Assembly: GCF_937884665.1 (NCBI RefSeq)
Contig: NZ_CAKZYF010000106.1
Coordinates: 1-64,000 of the forward strand
Source: an uncultured Allomuricauda sp.
GTDB taxonomy: Bacteria > Bacteroidota > Bacteroidia > Flavobacteriales > Flavobacteriaceae
DNA: 64,000 bases
Direction: 5' to 3'
Part shown: piece after piece, positions 20,621-30,560 of the stretch
How the letters are laid out: every line of letters begins with the position of its first letter
Numbering within the stretch: position 1 is the stretch's first letter
Made by a program: the position numbers and the translations under genes
Notes under the pieces: generated by a model
The model's database searches: none
What the model saw: the letters and a program-made list of their open reading frames with translations, nothing else
What the model was told of the DNA's origin: nothing

Positions 20621-22093
20621 ATGAAAGCCAAGCCAAAAAACTCCCTTTTTTCTTCATATCCTCAAAAACCTGAACTTTTTGACGAGGTTTTTGAAGAAGG
20701 TGGAAACATCAAACCTATTTATGAAAAACTGTTGTACCTGTATGGAGAGCATTCTATAAAAGACTATGTAAATCTGAACAACAAAGCGAAATCCTCCTTT
20801 TTCAATCAGGGGATTACGTTTCAGGTCTACGATGAGGAAAAAACACAGGAAAAAATCTTCCCTTTTGATTTGTTCCCGCGCATAATAGACCCCAGGGAAT
20901 GGGATATCATTGAATCTGGCGCCATACAACGAAGCAGGGCCCTGAACCTTTTTCTACAGGATATTTATCACGACAAAAAGATTATCAAGGACAAAATCGT
21001 ACCTCTGGAATTACTGGCTTCATCAGCAAATTACCTGCACCAAATGATGGACGTAGATCCCCCTGGTGGTATTTACAATCACATATCTGGAACTGACGTT
21101 ATCAAACACGCTGATGGGAACTATTATGTTTTGGAGGATAACATTCGATGTCCTTCTGGGGTCAGTTATGTGATTTGCAATCGAACCGCATTAAAAAGAG
21201 CGCTTTTTGGTGTTTTCAACCATTACAATACTTACACAGTAACGGATTACGCTGAAAATCTTCTTCAAATTTTGGAAAGTGTGAAACCCCATGGGGTCGA
21301 CAACCCAAATTGTGTGGTCATCACGCCAGGTATGTTCAATTCCGCGTATTACGAGCACTCTTATTTGGCCAAGGCTATGGGCGTTGAGTTGGTAGAAGGA
21401 CGCGACTTGTTTGTCGAGAACAATTTTGTTTATATGAAAACGATAAACGGGCCCGAAAAAGTGGATGTAATCTACCGACGTATCGACGATGCTTTTTTGG
21501 ACCCATTGGAATTCAGACCCGATTCCACCTTGGGCGTACCAGGGCTTTTCGCCGCGTATCGCAAAGGGAACGTATGTTTGGCCAATGCTCCTGGAACTGG
21601 CGTTGCCGACGATAAGGCCGTGTATACCTATATGCCGGAAATCATAAAGTATTATTTGGACGAAAACCCCATTTTGAACAATGTCCATACCTATCATTGC
21701 AGCAGACCGGATGAGTTAAAATATGTATTGGAGCATGTCGACGAATTAGTGGTCAAACCGGTAGATGAAGCGGGTGGATACGGAATTTCAATTGGCAATA
21801 AGCTATCTAAATCTGAAATAAAACAGGTGCAAGAGCAAATTAAGAAAGAACCCCGAAAATATGTAGCACAACCTATTTTATCACTTTCCGTACATCCTAC
21901 CTACATTGATGAAAAAGAGTCCTTTGAACAACGCCATATAGACCTTCGTACCTTTACATTGCTCGGCAAGGATTCAGAATTTGTACTGCGTGGCGGGCTT
22001 ACCCGAGTTGCACTTCAAGAGGGTAATCTCGTTGTCAATTCTTCCCAGGGTGGAGGCTCAAGGGACACTTGGGTGCTAAAAAAAGACGATTGA
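20621..22093 (+). CDS. Circularly permuted type-2 ATP-grasp protein (COG2308-like)
   Basis: 490 aa; 'FPFDLFPRIIDPREWDIIESGAIQRSRALNLFLQDIYHD', 'VLEDNIRCPSGVSYV', 'VVKPVDEAGGYGISIG'. Confidence 0.9.
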   Translation: MKAKPKNSLFSSYPQKPELFDEVFEEGGNIKPIYEKLLYLYGEHSIKDYVNLNNKAKSSFFNQGITFQVYDEEKTQEKIFPFDLFPRIIDPREWDIIESGAIQRSRALNLFLQDIYHDKKIIKDKIVPLELLASSANYLHQMMDVDPPGGIYNHISGTDVIKHADGNYYVLEDNIRCPSGVSYVICNRTALKRALFGVFNHYNTYTVTDYAENLLQILESVKPHGVDNPNCVVITPGMFNSAYYEHSYLAKAMGVELVEGRDLFVENNFVYMKTINGPEKVDVIYRRIDDAFLDPLEFRPDSTLGVPGLFAAYRKGNVCLANAPGTGVADDKAVYTYMPEIIKYYLDENPILNNVHTYHCSRPDELKYVLEHVDELVVKPVDEAGGYGISIGNKLSKSEIKQVQEQIKKEPRKYVAQPILSLSVHPTYIDEKESFEQRHIDLRTFTLLGKDSEFVLRGGLTRVALQEGNLVVNSSQGGGSRDTWVLKKDD

Positions 22094-22094
22094 C

Positions 22095-23042
22095 ATGCTA
22101 GCACGGGTAGCGAATAATCTGTTTTGGATGGGCCGATACATTGAAAGGTCCGAACACATAGCCAGATACCTTAACGTTAACTATTTTTCCTCACTTGATG
22201 CGCCCAACGGACTCTCACAGTCCAGACAATTTGTGCTCCACTCCTTCCTTTTCATGATCGGAGAGCCTGAAAACGACCCCGAAAAGGTTTTGGACGAGGA
22301 AAGCGTATTGTTCAACATTGGTCTTGATCCCGATACCTATTATTCCATTATCAACAATGTAAAAGCGGCCCGCGAGAATGCCAACGGAGCCCGGGATTTG
22401 ATATCCACCGAACTCTACGAAGCCATCAACAAATTCTACCATTTTGTGCTCAACTATAGTCCAGATTACTTCGTAAAACAAGGACTTTATGATTACACAA
22501 TGAACGTAATGGAGCGCACCGCCATCCTTCGGGGAAAGATTCGTGGGACCCTTTTGCATGACGAGGTCTACTCCATCATCATGCTGGGGGTCAATATGGA
22601 AAGAGCTACGCAAATCATTCGGATAATTAATTCAAAATACCACGATGCCATCTTGGCCCAGGATAACTACAGTGATAAAATGAGCACTAGTTTTGAATGG
22701 TCCACCTTATTGAAGTGTGCCGAATCGTATGATATGATGCGACGATTCTACAGAAAAACCCCGGATATTATATGTACTTTGGAATTCCTCGTGCTCAACG
22801 ACAATTGCCCCAGGTCCGTTATGAACAGTTTAAACCAAGTGAGCAAACATCTACATACGCTGGACCTGGACAAAAATCCCAAAAAGAACTCAACCGCTTT
22901 TCTCGCAGGGAAACTGCGTTCAGAAATTGAATTCATGAATGTGGAGGATATTGAAAAGGATGTGAAGCAGTTTATCCAACGGATTTTGGAACAACTTTAT
23001 CAAATCTCAAAAAGGATGGAAGAAGAATTTTTCAAGTATTGA
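22095..23042 (+). CDS. Alpha-E domain protein (COG2307-like)
   Basis: 315 aa, 'MLARVANNLFWMGRYIERSEHIARYLNV' hallmark N-terminus; starts 1 nt after the ATP-grasp stop codon. Confidence 0.9.
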   Translation: MLARVANNLFWMGRYIERSEHIARYLNVNYFSSLDAPNGLSQSRQFVLHSFLFMIGEPENDPEKVLDEESVLFNIGLDPDTYYSIINNVKAARENANGARDLISTELYEAINKFYHFVLNYSPDYFVKQGLYDYTMNVMERTAILRGKIRGTLLHDEVYSIIMLGVNMERATQIIRIINSKYHDAILAQDNYSDKMSTSFEWSTLLKCAESYDMMRRFYRKTPDIICTLEFLVLNDNCPRSVMNSLNQVSKHLHTLDLDKNPKKNSTAFLAGKLRSEIEFMNVEDIEKDVKQFIQRILEQLYQISKRMEEEFFKY

Positions 23043-23077
23043 AAACTATTTCCTTTATTTACGCCTTATTTTTTTCA

Positions 23078-23932
23078 ATGTACACAGAATATGCCATAAC
23101 CTATTGCGCCCAAAATGAATATGAATCATTGGTCAAGGGCGCTTTTTGGCAATTTTCAATTGTTCCTGAAGAAAATGGGACTCAAGAGTTGTTGGAGTGG
23201 AAGATAACATCGAATCTGCCCTGTACACAAAATGAGTCCGTAAATGGCCTCGGTTTCCGGACAGTTCATGCACAAACCAAAGAAAAATTCACCCAAGCGA
23301 ATTTTAAGGCTTCATTCTTGGTACTGAAAAAATCCAGCAATCCCTTTGATTTTATCCCTAACCCAAATCCTAAAATGGATTACGATGCCGTTGAATCCCT
23401 CACATTTAAGACGGAGCACGAAACCTATCTTCGCAAGACGCGATATACCCATCTGCCAAATGACTTTAACACTATCTTTTCATTTGACCGAAAAAAAAGC
23501 ATTTTTGAGAATCTCTTGGACCTAAATCATTGGGTATTTGTGCATCTGTTCTTTAAAGTGGGGGTTACCCAGGTAGATACCCCTTTGCGGGAAATCATAG
23601 AAAAGCGACATGGTGTATGTCAAGATTTCACCCACCTTTTTTTGGCCATTGCAAGAGAGAACCATATTGCGGTCAGATATGTTTCTGGATATTTGCACCA
23701 AGGAAACGGCTATTTTGGAGATTCCCAGATGCATGCCTGGGCCGAGGCGTACGTACCTCGGGCAGGATGGATAGGATTTGACCCTACCAACGATATTCTG
23801 GTTGCGGACAATCATATAAAAGTCTGCCATGGACTGGATTATTCGGATTGTTCCCCATTAAAAGGGGTCATTTATTCCGAAGGCGGCAATACCACTTCAC
23901 ATTCTATAGAAGTTAAAGCGTCCCAACAATAA
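23078..23932 (+). CDS. Transglutaminase-like cysteine peptidase family protein (COG1305-like)
   Basis: 'KRHGVCQDFTHLFLAIARE' (Cys), 'MHAWAEAYVP' (His), 'GFDPTND' (Asp); in-frame upstream TTG at 23039 overlaps the alpha-E stop and is an alternative start. Confidence 0.85.
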   Translation: MYTEYAITYCAQNEYESLVKGAFWQFSIVPEENGTQELLEWKITSNLPCTQNESVNGLGFRTVHAQTKEKFTQANFKASFLVLKKSSNPFDFIPNPNPKMDYDAVESLTFKTEHETYLRKTRYTHLPNDFNTIFSFDRKKSIFENLLDLNHWVFVHLFFKVGVTQVDTPLREIIEKRHGVCQDFTHLFLAIARENHIAVRYVSGYLHQGNGYFGDSQMHAWAEAYVPRAGWIGFDPTNDILVADNHIKVCHGLDYSDCSPLKGVIYSEGGNTTSHSIEVKASQQ

Positions 23933-23974
23933 ATCTTTTGTTGGAAGAATGTATTTTAGCACAAATTTTCACGT

Positions 23975-25070
23975 ATGGTAACCACAGATCAGTTTAAAGA
24001 TCTTATTGAACGCCTCGGTGCGTTAAGGAGGTATCTTTGACATTGATGCCAAGCTCATAGAAATAGAGAACGAGGAGGAAAAAACCTTGGCTCCCGGTTT
24101 CTGGGATGATCCCCAAAAGGCCCAAATTCAGATGCAGTCCCTTAAATCCAAAAAAAAATGGGTTGAGGATTTCAATACGGCAAAAACACTGACCGGAGAT
24201 TTGGAGGTTCTCATAGAATTTCAACAAGCAGGAGAAGTTGAAGAATCTGAACTTCAACAACAACTGGAAAAAACACTGGAGGCAGTACAAAATCTTGAAT
24301 TCAAGAACATGCTTTCGGAAGAAGGCGATGAACTGACCGCGGTGTTGCAGATTACGGCAGGGGCCGGAGGTACTGAAAGTTGTGACTGGGCTTCAATGTT
24401 AATGCGCATGTATATCATGTGGGGCGAAAAAAATGGCTACAAAATAAAAGAGCTCAATTATCAAGAAGGTGATGTTGCCGGAATAAAAACGGTAACACTG
24501 GAGGTTGAAGGCGAATTTGCATTTGGTTGGTTGAAAGGTGAAAATGGGGTCCATCGTTTGGTCCGCATCTCCCCATTTGACAGCAATGCAAAACGGCATA
24601 ACTCAAATGCCTCCGTATATGAATATCCACTTGTGGAAGACAGTAATGAAATCGAAGTAAGTCCCTCGGATATTGAAATCACCACCGCGCGCTCGAGTGG
24701 TGCGGGAGGTCAGAACGTAAATAAAGTAGAAACCAAGGTACAGTTGGTCCATAAGCCTACAGGCATTCAAATTTCTTGTTCTGACTCCAGATCGCAACAC
24801 GATAACCGGGCTACGGCCATGAAAATGCTAAAATCCCAACTTTACGAGATTGAGCTTCGGAAAAAACAAGAAGCCCGTGCTGAAATTGAATCCTCCAAAA
24901 TGAAGATTGAATGGGGGTCCCAAATAAGAAATTATGTGATGCATCCTTATAAATTGGTCAAAGATGTACGCACCAATGAGGAGACTGGAAATGTAGATGC
25001 TGTAATGGATGGGGAAATCAATGCTTTTTTAAAGGCTTATTTGATGATGATGGGACAGAAAGAAACATGA
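23975..25070 (+). CDS. prfB: Peptide chain release factor 2, expressed through a programmed +1 frameshift at 24035-24041
   Basis: ATG at 23975 opens [21 protein letters not shown] then TGA (24038-24040); the site AGGAGG-TAT-CTT-TGA-C shifts +1 into [25 protein letters not shown]...; GGQ motif '[20 protein letters not shown]' present. Confidence 0.95.
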
Positions 25071-25154
25071 GGTCCGGTATATAATGTCCAATATCCTAAG
25101 TTTTATGACAAAAAGATTGTATGTTGATGCTGATTAGTTAACCGATTATTGCAA

Positions 25155-25493
25155 ATGAAGATTTATCACAATCCCAGATGCCGAAAATCTCGCGAAGGAT
25201 TGGCTTTTTTAGAACAAAATGGGTATGATTTTGCAGTGGTCCGCTACTTGGAAAATCCGTTGACCCGGCAGGAACTGTTATCCATTATTGAAAAATTAGA
25301 AGTATCTCCGATTGATTTAATTCGCCGGTCCGAATCTGTTTGGAAGGAGAATTTCAAGGGAAAAACGCTTTCAGATCAGGAACTGGTAGAAGCTATGCTC
25401 CAATTTCCAAAACTAATGGAACGGCCCATAGTTGTCCACAACGAAAGAGCAATAATTGCACGACCAGCGGAACGAATTAAGGATATCCTCTAA
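25155..25493 (+). CDS. Arsenate reductase-like (ArsC/Spx thioredoxin-fold) protein
   Basis: 'MKIYHNPRCRKSREGLAFLEQNG' and 'LMERPIVVHNERAIIARPAERI'; CxxS-type variant (NPRCRKS). Confidence 0.85.
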   Translation: MKIYHNPRCRKSREGLAFLEQNGYDFAVVRYLENPLTRQELLSIIEKLEVSPIDLIRRSESVWKENFKGKTLSDQELVEAMLQFPKLMERPIVVHNERAIIARPAERIKDIL

Positions 25494-25583
25494 GGCTATC
25501 CGGTCGGAAAAACGTAATTTTACAAGGAATGTAGGAACGATTTTTGAAGAATTTTTATTTTACAGTATTGAAAATCAGATGAA

Positions 25584-26048
25584 ATGAAAAAAATGCTTTC
25601 CCTTTCCCTCCTTTTTTTGATGATTGGGTTGACCGGAATCGAATCGATATGCGCCCAAGTCGGTTATGGAAATAGATATGGAAGACAACGAAGTACGGTA
25701 CCTCAAATACAAGATACCCCCAAACCACCTGAACCCATGACCGCAGAGGAAATGGTGGATGAGCGCATGCCCTCTATATCAGAAACTTTGGAATTGAATC
25801 CTTTTGAAGAAGCTGTGGTCCGAACCACTTTGATTAAATACGTTCAAAAAAAATTGGAGCTCCAAATCTTGGAACTAGAACCCCAGAAGATGCGTGAGGA
25901 ATATGAAAAGTTGGGTAAATTACAAAATGAAGAGATAAAAGCTGGATTACCCGAAGAGAAGTATGAGGCGTATTTGGAGCTTGAAAAAAATCGGTTCAAG
26001 GCAAAACGAAAAAAGAAGGAGAAGAAGAAGAAAAAGAATAAAGAGTAA
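25584..26048 (+). CDS. Exported hypothetical protein with Lys-rich C-terminus
   Basis: 154 aa, N-terminal signal peptide, tail KAKRKKKEKKKKKNKE. Confidence 0.65.
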   Translation: MKKMLSLSLLFLMIGLTGIESICAQVGYGNRYGRQRSTVPQIQDTPKPPEPMTAEEMVDERMPSISETLELNPFEEAVVRTTLIKYVQKKLELQILELEPQKMREEYEKLGKLQNEEIKAGLPEEKYEAYLELEKNRFKAKRKKKEKKKKKNKE

Positions 26049-26189
26049 AGAACCTCTTATACCTAAGCCAACAGCTTTAAATGAAAAATAACAACTAAAC
26101 TAAAAAGGAAGAAGGTAATCCGTATCGTTTCCCCAACAGCAAATTGGTGAGTCATTTTCAGATATGAAAAGGGCTTTTGCGCTCTTTTT

Positions 26190-26447
26190 TTATTCCTCAC
26201 GTGCGGCTCTCCTGGCCTCGCGCTTCTCTTTAAAAATTTCTATAAGGTTTCCAAACAACCAATACGGAACTACAAAGGCCAACAAAAAAATCATTAACCA
26301 AAAACCTATGGTCAGGATGGTCAAGAACGCTAAAAAACCAAGATATTGGTCAAATTCGAACATGTTCGTTTGTTTGTCATTACAAAGATACCCTGAATTG
26401 AACATAAAATGCAAATCTCTTCGAAAAAATTCAACAAATGGTTTCAC
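26190..26447 (-). CDS. Small membrane protein (hypothetical)
   Basis: 85 aa with two hydrophobic segments and a charged C-terminus. Confidence 0.45.
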   Translation of the reverse strand: MKPFVEFFRRDLHFMFNSGYLCNDKQTNMFEFDQYLGFLAFLTILTIGFWLMIFLLAFVVPYWLFGNLIEIFKEKREARRAAREE

Positions 26448-26476
26448 CCAGTTTTATCTTAAACCGGTTGATACAC

Positions 26477-26484
26477 TACCTTTG
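26477..26484 (+). promoter_or_regulatory. Putative -7 element (TACCTTTG) of the fumC promoter
   Basis: Exact TAnnTTTG match 21 nt upstream of the fumC ATG. Confidence 0.45.
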
Positions 26485-26505
26485 TAAGACTTAAATTTTA
26501 CTATT

Positions 26506-27906
26506 ATGACATACCGTATCGAAAAAGATACTATGGGGGAAGTCCAGGTCCCCTCGGACAAATATTGGGGAGCCCAGACCGAACGTTCCCGAAATAATTT
26601 CAAAATTGGCCCAGTGGGCTCCATGCCTTTGGATGTGGTGTACGGCTTCGCCTATTTGAAAAAAGCCGCAGCATATACCAATCATGAATTGGGCGTACTT
26701 TCTCAAGAAAAAAGGGATTTGATCGCGCAAGTATGTGATGAAATCCTGGCAGGTCAGCACGATGCCCAATTTCCCTTGGTAATTTGGCAGACCGGCTCAG
26801 GGACCCAAAGCAACATGAATGTCAATGAGGTGATTGCCAATCGAGCCCATGAAATTGCTGGAAAGAAAATTGGTGAAGGTGAAAAAACCATCCAGCCCAA
26901 TGATGATGTCAACAAAAGCCAATCCTCCAACGATACTTTTCCTACGGGGATGCACATTGCGGCATATAAAAAAATTATTGAAGTCACTATTCCTGGAGTG
27001 GAGCAATTACGAAATACGCTTGAATCAAAATCCCGGGCTTTCGCAGAAGTGGTAAAAATAGGACGTACCCACCTGATGGATGCCACTCCCCTCACCTTAG
27101 GGCAAGAATTTTCAGGGTATGTTTCCCAATTGGACCATGGATTGAAAGCACTAAAAAACACGCTCGACCATTTAAGCGAATTGGCATTGGGCGGGACAGC
27201 TGTTGGAACCGGTCTTAATACACCAAAAGGATATGACGTCTTAGTGGCAAAATATATTGCCGAATTTACAGGATTACCTTTTCAAACGGCCAAGAACAAA
27301 TTTGAAGCCTTGGCTTCGCATGATGGCATTGTGGAAAGCCATGGAGCATTGAAACAATTGGCCATTTCATTGAATAAAATCGCCAATGATATCCGCATGA
27401 TGGCCTCGGGACCCCGTTCAGGAATTGGGGAAATCACCATACCTGCCAATGAACCCGGGAGTTCCATTATGCCGGGAAAAGTGAATCCCACCCAATGTGA
27501 GGCGCTGACCATGGTTTGTGCGCAAATTATGGGGAACGATGTGGCTGTTGGTATTGGAGGTACCCAAGGACATTATGAACTCAATGTTTTTAAACCCATG
27601 ATGGCCGCCAATATTTTACAGTCCGCACAACTATTAGGGGATGCCTGCGTAAGTTTTGATGTCAATTGTGCTACGGGTATAGAACCGAATCACGAAGTAA
27701 TAAAGACTTTATTGAACAACTCCCTTATGTTGGTAACAGCCTTAAATACCAAGATAGGGTATTACAAAGCCGCGGAAATTGCCAATACGGCCCATAAAAA
27801 TGGAACGACATTGAGGGAAGAAGCCATTAATTTGGGTCATGTAACCCCCGAAGAATATGATGAATGGGTTAAGCCGGAAGATATGGTAGGAAGCCTTAAA
27901 TACTAA
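26506..27906 (+). CDS. fumC: Class II fumarate hydratase
   Basis: 466 aa; '[16 protein letters not shown]' signature and '[19 protein letters not shown]'. Confidence 0.95.
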   Translation: MTYRIEKDTMGEVQVPSDKYWGAQTERSRNNFKIGPVGSMPLDVVYGFAYLKKAAAYTNHELGVLSQEKRDLIAQVCDEILAGQHDAQFPLVIWQTGSGTQSNMNVNEVIANRAHEIAGKKIGEGEKTIQPNDDVNKSQSSNDTFPTGMHIAAYKKIIEVTIPGVEQLRNTLESKSRAFAEVVKIGRTHLMDATPLTLGQEFSGYVSQLDHGLKALKNTLDHLSELALGGTAVGTGLNTPKGYDVLVAKYIAEFTGLPFQTAKNKFEALASHDGIVESHGALKQLAISLNKIANDIRMMASGPRSGIGEITIPANEPGSSIMPGKVNPTQCEALTMVCAQIMGNDVAVGIGGTQGHYELNVFKPMMAANILQSAQLLGDACVSFDVNCATGIEPNHEVIKTLLNNSLMLVTALNTKIGYYKAAEIANTAHKNGTTLREEAINLGHVTPEEYDEWVKPEDMVGSLKY

Positions 27907-27928
27907 AAACCCAACAACTGTTGAAATA

Positions 27929-27962
27929 AAAAAAGCCCCTCCAATAGGAGCGGGCTTTCTTT
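27929..27962 (+). terminator. Rho-independent terminator between the convergent genes
   Basis: AAAGCCCCTCC aata GGAGCGGGCTTT with flanking A/T runs. Confidence 0.8.
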
Positions 27963-27981
27963 ATTGTATGGATAGTGTATA

Positions 27982-28869
27982 TTACTTTAATGCAAATTTG
28001 GAGGTACCCAACAACTTCAAATTGGGGTCATATACGTTTACCATGTAATTTCCTTTCTGGAAGTCACTTGCCGGTTTATTGATGTAGTCGCAGACATCTA
28101 AAGAACTGTTCTCATAGTAGAAATTGGTTCCCTTGCTATATGTAATGGATGCTCCTTCTTCACTGGATTTCGAAAAGCTATCCCCTAAAACATTACCTTG
28201 AGGGTCCAATACTTCAATAAAGAATTCTCTATCCCCAGCTTCTGCTATTACGTTATCAGCTACTGTAAAACATACTTTAAATTTATCAGTGGACTTTGCG
28301 CGAGAAGTTGAAACCAATTTTCCATTGTTCCTTTCTCTTACAGCATCAACACTAAAAGTAGATAAACTAAGAGCAGAACCTCTTTCAACAGCATCTGCCA
28401 ACTGCGTGTTCTGTACAATCAAAGAATCGTTGAAGACCGTTTGCTTTTCCAATTCCACAAAAGTACTGTCCCTTTCCATGGCCAAGAGTGTATTGGATTG
28501 TGTTAAAGAATCTACTTGCTTTAGCAATTCTTCCCTCTCCGCTTTTAGGACACTGACTTGTCTTCTGTAACGGGAAAGGGTAGAGATATCCGCTTTCATG
28601 GTCTGCACGGAATCGATATACTTCGCAATATTGTCTCGCGCAGCTACCAATTCTTCGTTTGTGGCGTTACTTTCTAGAATAGCTTTGTCATATTCCGACT
28701 TTAAGCTGTTCAAATCTTCAACTACTAGGTCCCTTTCTTGCTGTAGCGCTGTTGTTGTCTTTTTCTTATCTTGGTAAAGACTTACGGTATAAATTATAGT
28801 TCCCAATAGAACTACGCCAAGAAGTCCTGCTATTACCTTTAACCCATTGTTACTTTTTGTTTCCGTCAT
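27982..28869 (-). CDS. Membrane-anchored coiled-coil protein (hypothetical)
   Basis: 295 aa; one N-terminal TM, long heptad-like region, C-terminal beta-rich domain. Confidence 0.7.
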   Translation of the reverse strand: MTETKSNNGLKVIAGLLGVVLLGTIIYTVSLYQDKKKTTTALQQERDLVVEDLNSLKSEYDKAILESNATNEELVAARDNIAKYIDSVQTMKADISTLSRYRRQVSVLKAEREELLKQVDSLTQSNTLLAMERDSTFVELEKQTVFNDSLIVQNTQLADAVERGSALSLSTFSVDAVRERNNGKLVSTSRAKSTDKFKVCFTVADNVIAEAGDREFFIEVLDPQGNVLGDSFSKSSEEGASITYSKGTNFYYENSSLDVCDYINKPASDFQKGNYMVNVYDPNLKLLGTSKFALK

Positions 28870-29033
28870 AACTTAGTAATTAATTGATATTTAATTTGGT
28901 GTATTTATCAATCGTGTTCGGATTATATACGCTTAGGTTGTAATTTTGGATTTTTGGGAGAAAATAAAATCTCAAAAAATATTCTTTCTCTTTCTGAAAA
29001 CCCTAATTTTATTGAGGTTGGAAAGACCTTGTT

Positions 29034-29804
29034 ATGAAAACCAATTTTTTGCGATATTTTGCTTTTTTTCTGGTGTTCTTGAGGATTGCCCAAATTTCAG
29101 CGCAAAAATTGGACCCCGGAAACAGTCAGGTTTTGGGTATCGAAATAGTGCCTATAGAACATGCTACAGCGGTTTTAAAGTGGAACAACACCACCATATA
29201 TTTGGACCCTGTTGGTGGGAAAGAGGCATTTGAAAGGGTACCCCAACCCGATTTGATTCTTATTACGGATATCCATGGGGACCATTTTAGTTTGAAAACC
29301 TTGGAGGCGCTGGATACAGGACGAGCCAAAATTATAGTTCCCCAGGCCGTTGCCGATAAAATGCCCGAAGTATTTACCCCCCAGATTGATGTCTTGAACA
29401 ATGGAGATAGCAAAGAGCGCTACGGTATAACGGTGGAAGCGGTCCCAATGTACAACTTGCGCGAGGAAGCCCTGCGTTTTCACCCTAAGGGAAGAGGCAA
29501 TGGATATGTTCTTCATCTCAACGGAAAAAAACTTTACATTTCCGGGGATACGGAAGATACTCCCGAAATGCGTGCCCTAAAGAATATTGATTTAGCATTG
29601 GTCTGTATGAACCTTCCGTATACCATGAGTGTAGAACAGGCAGCAGATGCGGTTTTGGAATTTAAACCTAAGGTAGTATATCCCTATCACTACAGAGGAA
29701 AAAACAAGGTAAGCAATGTGGACCGGTTCATGAATCTTGTCACCGCTGAGAACAAGAACATTACGGTCGTCCCTTTAGATTGGTATCCTAACGATGATTT
29801 TTAA
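29034..29804 (+). CDS. MBL-fold metallohydrolase (UlaG/L-ascorbate lactonase-like)
   Basis: 256 aa; 'ILITDIHGDHFSLKTLE', 'YISGDTEDTPEM', 'VVYPYHYRG'; signal peptide. Confidence 0.8.
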   Translation: MKTNFLRYFAFFLVFLRIAQISAQKLDPGNSQVLGIEIVPIEHATAVLKWNNTTIYLDPVGGKEAFERVPQPDLILITDIHGDHFSLKTLEALDTGRAKIIVPQAVADKMPEVFTPQIDVLNNGDSKERYGITVEAVPMYNLREEALRFHPKGRGNGYVLHLNGKKLYISGDTEDTPEMRALKNIDLALVCMNLPYTMSVEQAADAVLEFKPKVVYPYHYRGKNKVSNVDRFMNLVTAENKNITVVPLDWYPNDDF

Positions 29805-29862
29805 GACTATATAATATTGTTCCATAATCCTCGTTCTTCTCGTACCATTATCCCAAACTTAC

Positions 29863-30549
29863 TTGACCATGGCACAAAAATCTGTTTTCGCATGCACCGT
29901 GTTCCTTTTTTGTTTTTTCGCCTCGGTTTATGCCAATCGCTGCGATAATTTATATGCAAAGGTCACCTACAGCTTAGGCCACTCCAAAAAAGCGATGTCC
30001 GCTACGAATTTTGAACATCAAATGTATTATGCGGAGCGAGCAATGCTCGCTCTGGAAAAATCAATAGAGTATAAAGCGGAATGTGCTTGTGCAAAATCTG
30101 AAAATAAGACGCTGGATGCCATCGCAATTTTAAAGAAAGCAATAAAACCGTACGACTGGGAAGCTGGACGGTTCTATACCAAAAAATCCATGGCCCTTAT
30201 CCAGGAACTCATCACCATTTTGGATGAATGCACACAAAACGATGTCCCATCTGTTATTGTTGAAGATAGCAATACAGCGACCTTAGAAAATGAAGCGTAC
30301 GCAGACCATGCTGAGGAAAAAGTATCCACTTCGAATGATGGTTTGAGTGAAGTCTTTGAGGAACACGCCCAGGTTCGACTCGATTCAGCAAAAAAGGCAA
30401 TTGAAAAATTGGTCTTACTTTCAAAAACGTACAATCCCTACGGTCAGGATAACAGCTCCGGTAATTTAGTATCGCGCCAAAAAGCCTATTTGGAAGAAGC
30501 TAAAAAAATCTTGGAAGAAGGACTTGAGGCATTGAATAACCGGCCCTAA
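29863..30549 (+). CDS. Exported hypothetical protein
   Basis: 228 aa, signal peptide, helical; terminates before the convergent ettA. Confidence 0.6.
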   Translation: MTMAQKSVFACTVFLFCFFASVYANRCDNLYAKVTYSLGHSKKAMSATNFEHQMYYAERAMLALEKSIEYKAECACAKSENKTLDAIAILKKAIKPYDWEAGRFYTKKSMALIQELITILDECTQNDVPSVIVEDSNTATLENEAYADHAEEKVSTSNDGLSEVFEEHAQVRLDSAKKAIEKLVLLSKTYNPYGQDNSSGNLVSRQKAYLEEAKKILEEGLEALNNRP

Positions 30550-30560
30550 GTATTTATCTT

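Noticed and set aside
21191-21697. 168 aa antisense ORF inside the ATP-grasp gene
   Set aside because: Antisense to a strongly conserved coding sequence; likely a codon-composition artefact, as with the many other 60-210 aa antisense or shifted-frame ORFs in the track.
24087-25070. prfB as a 327 aa ORF starting at TTG 24087
   Set aside because: The frameshifted gene from ATG 23975 explains the N-terminus and the slippery site; the TTG is internal.
26164-26487. 107 aa plus-strand ORF MKRAFALFFYSS...
   Set aside because: Overlaps a terminator-like hairpin (AAAAGGGC...GCTCTTTTTTT), the fumC promoter and an opposing small membrane ORF; low-quality protein.
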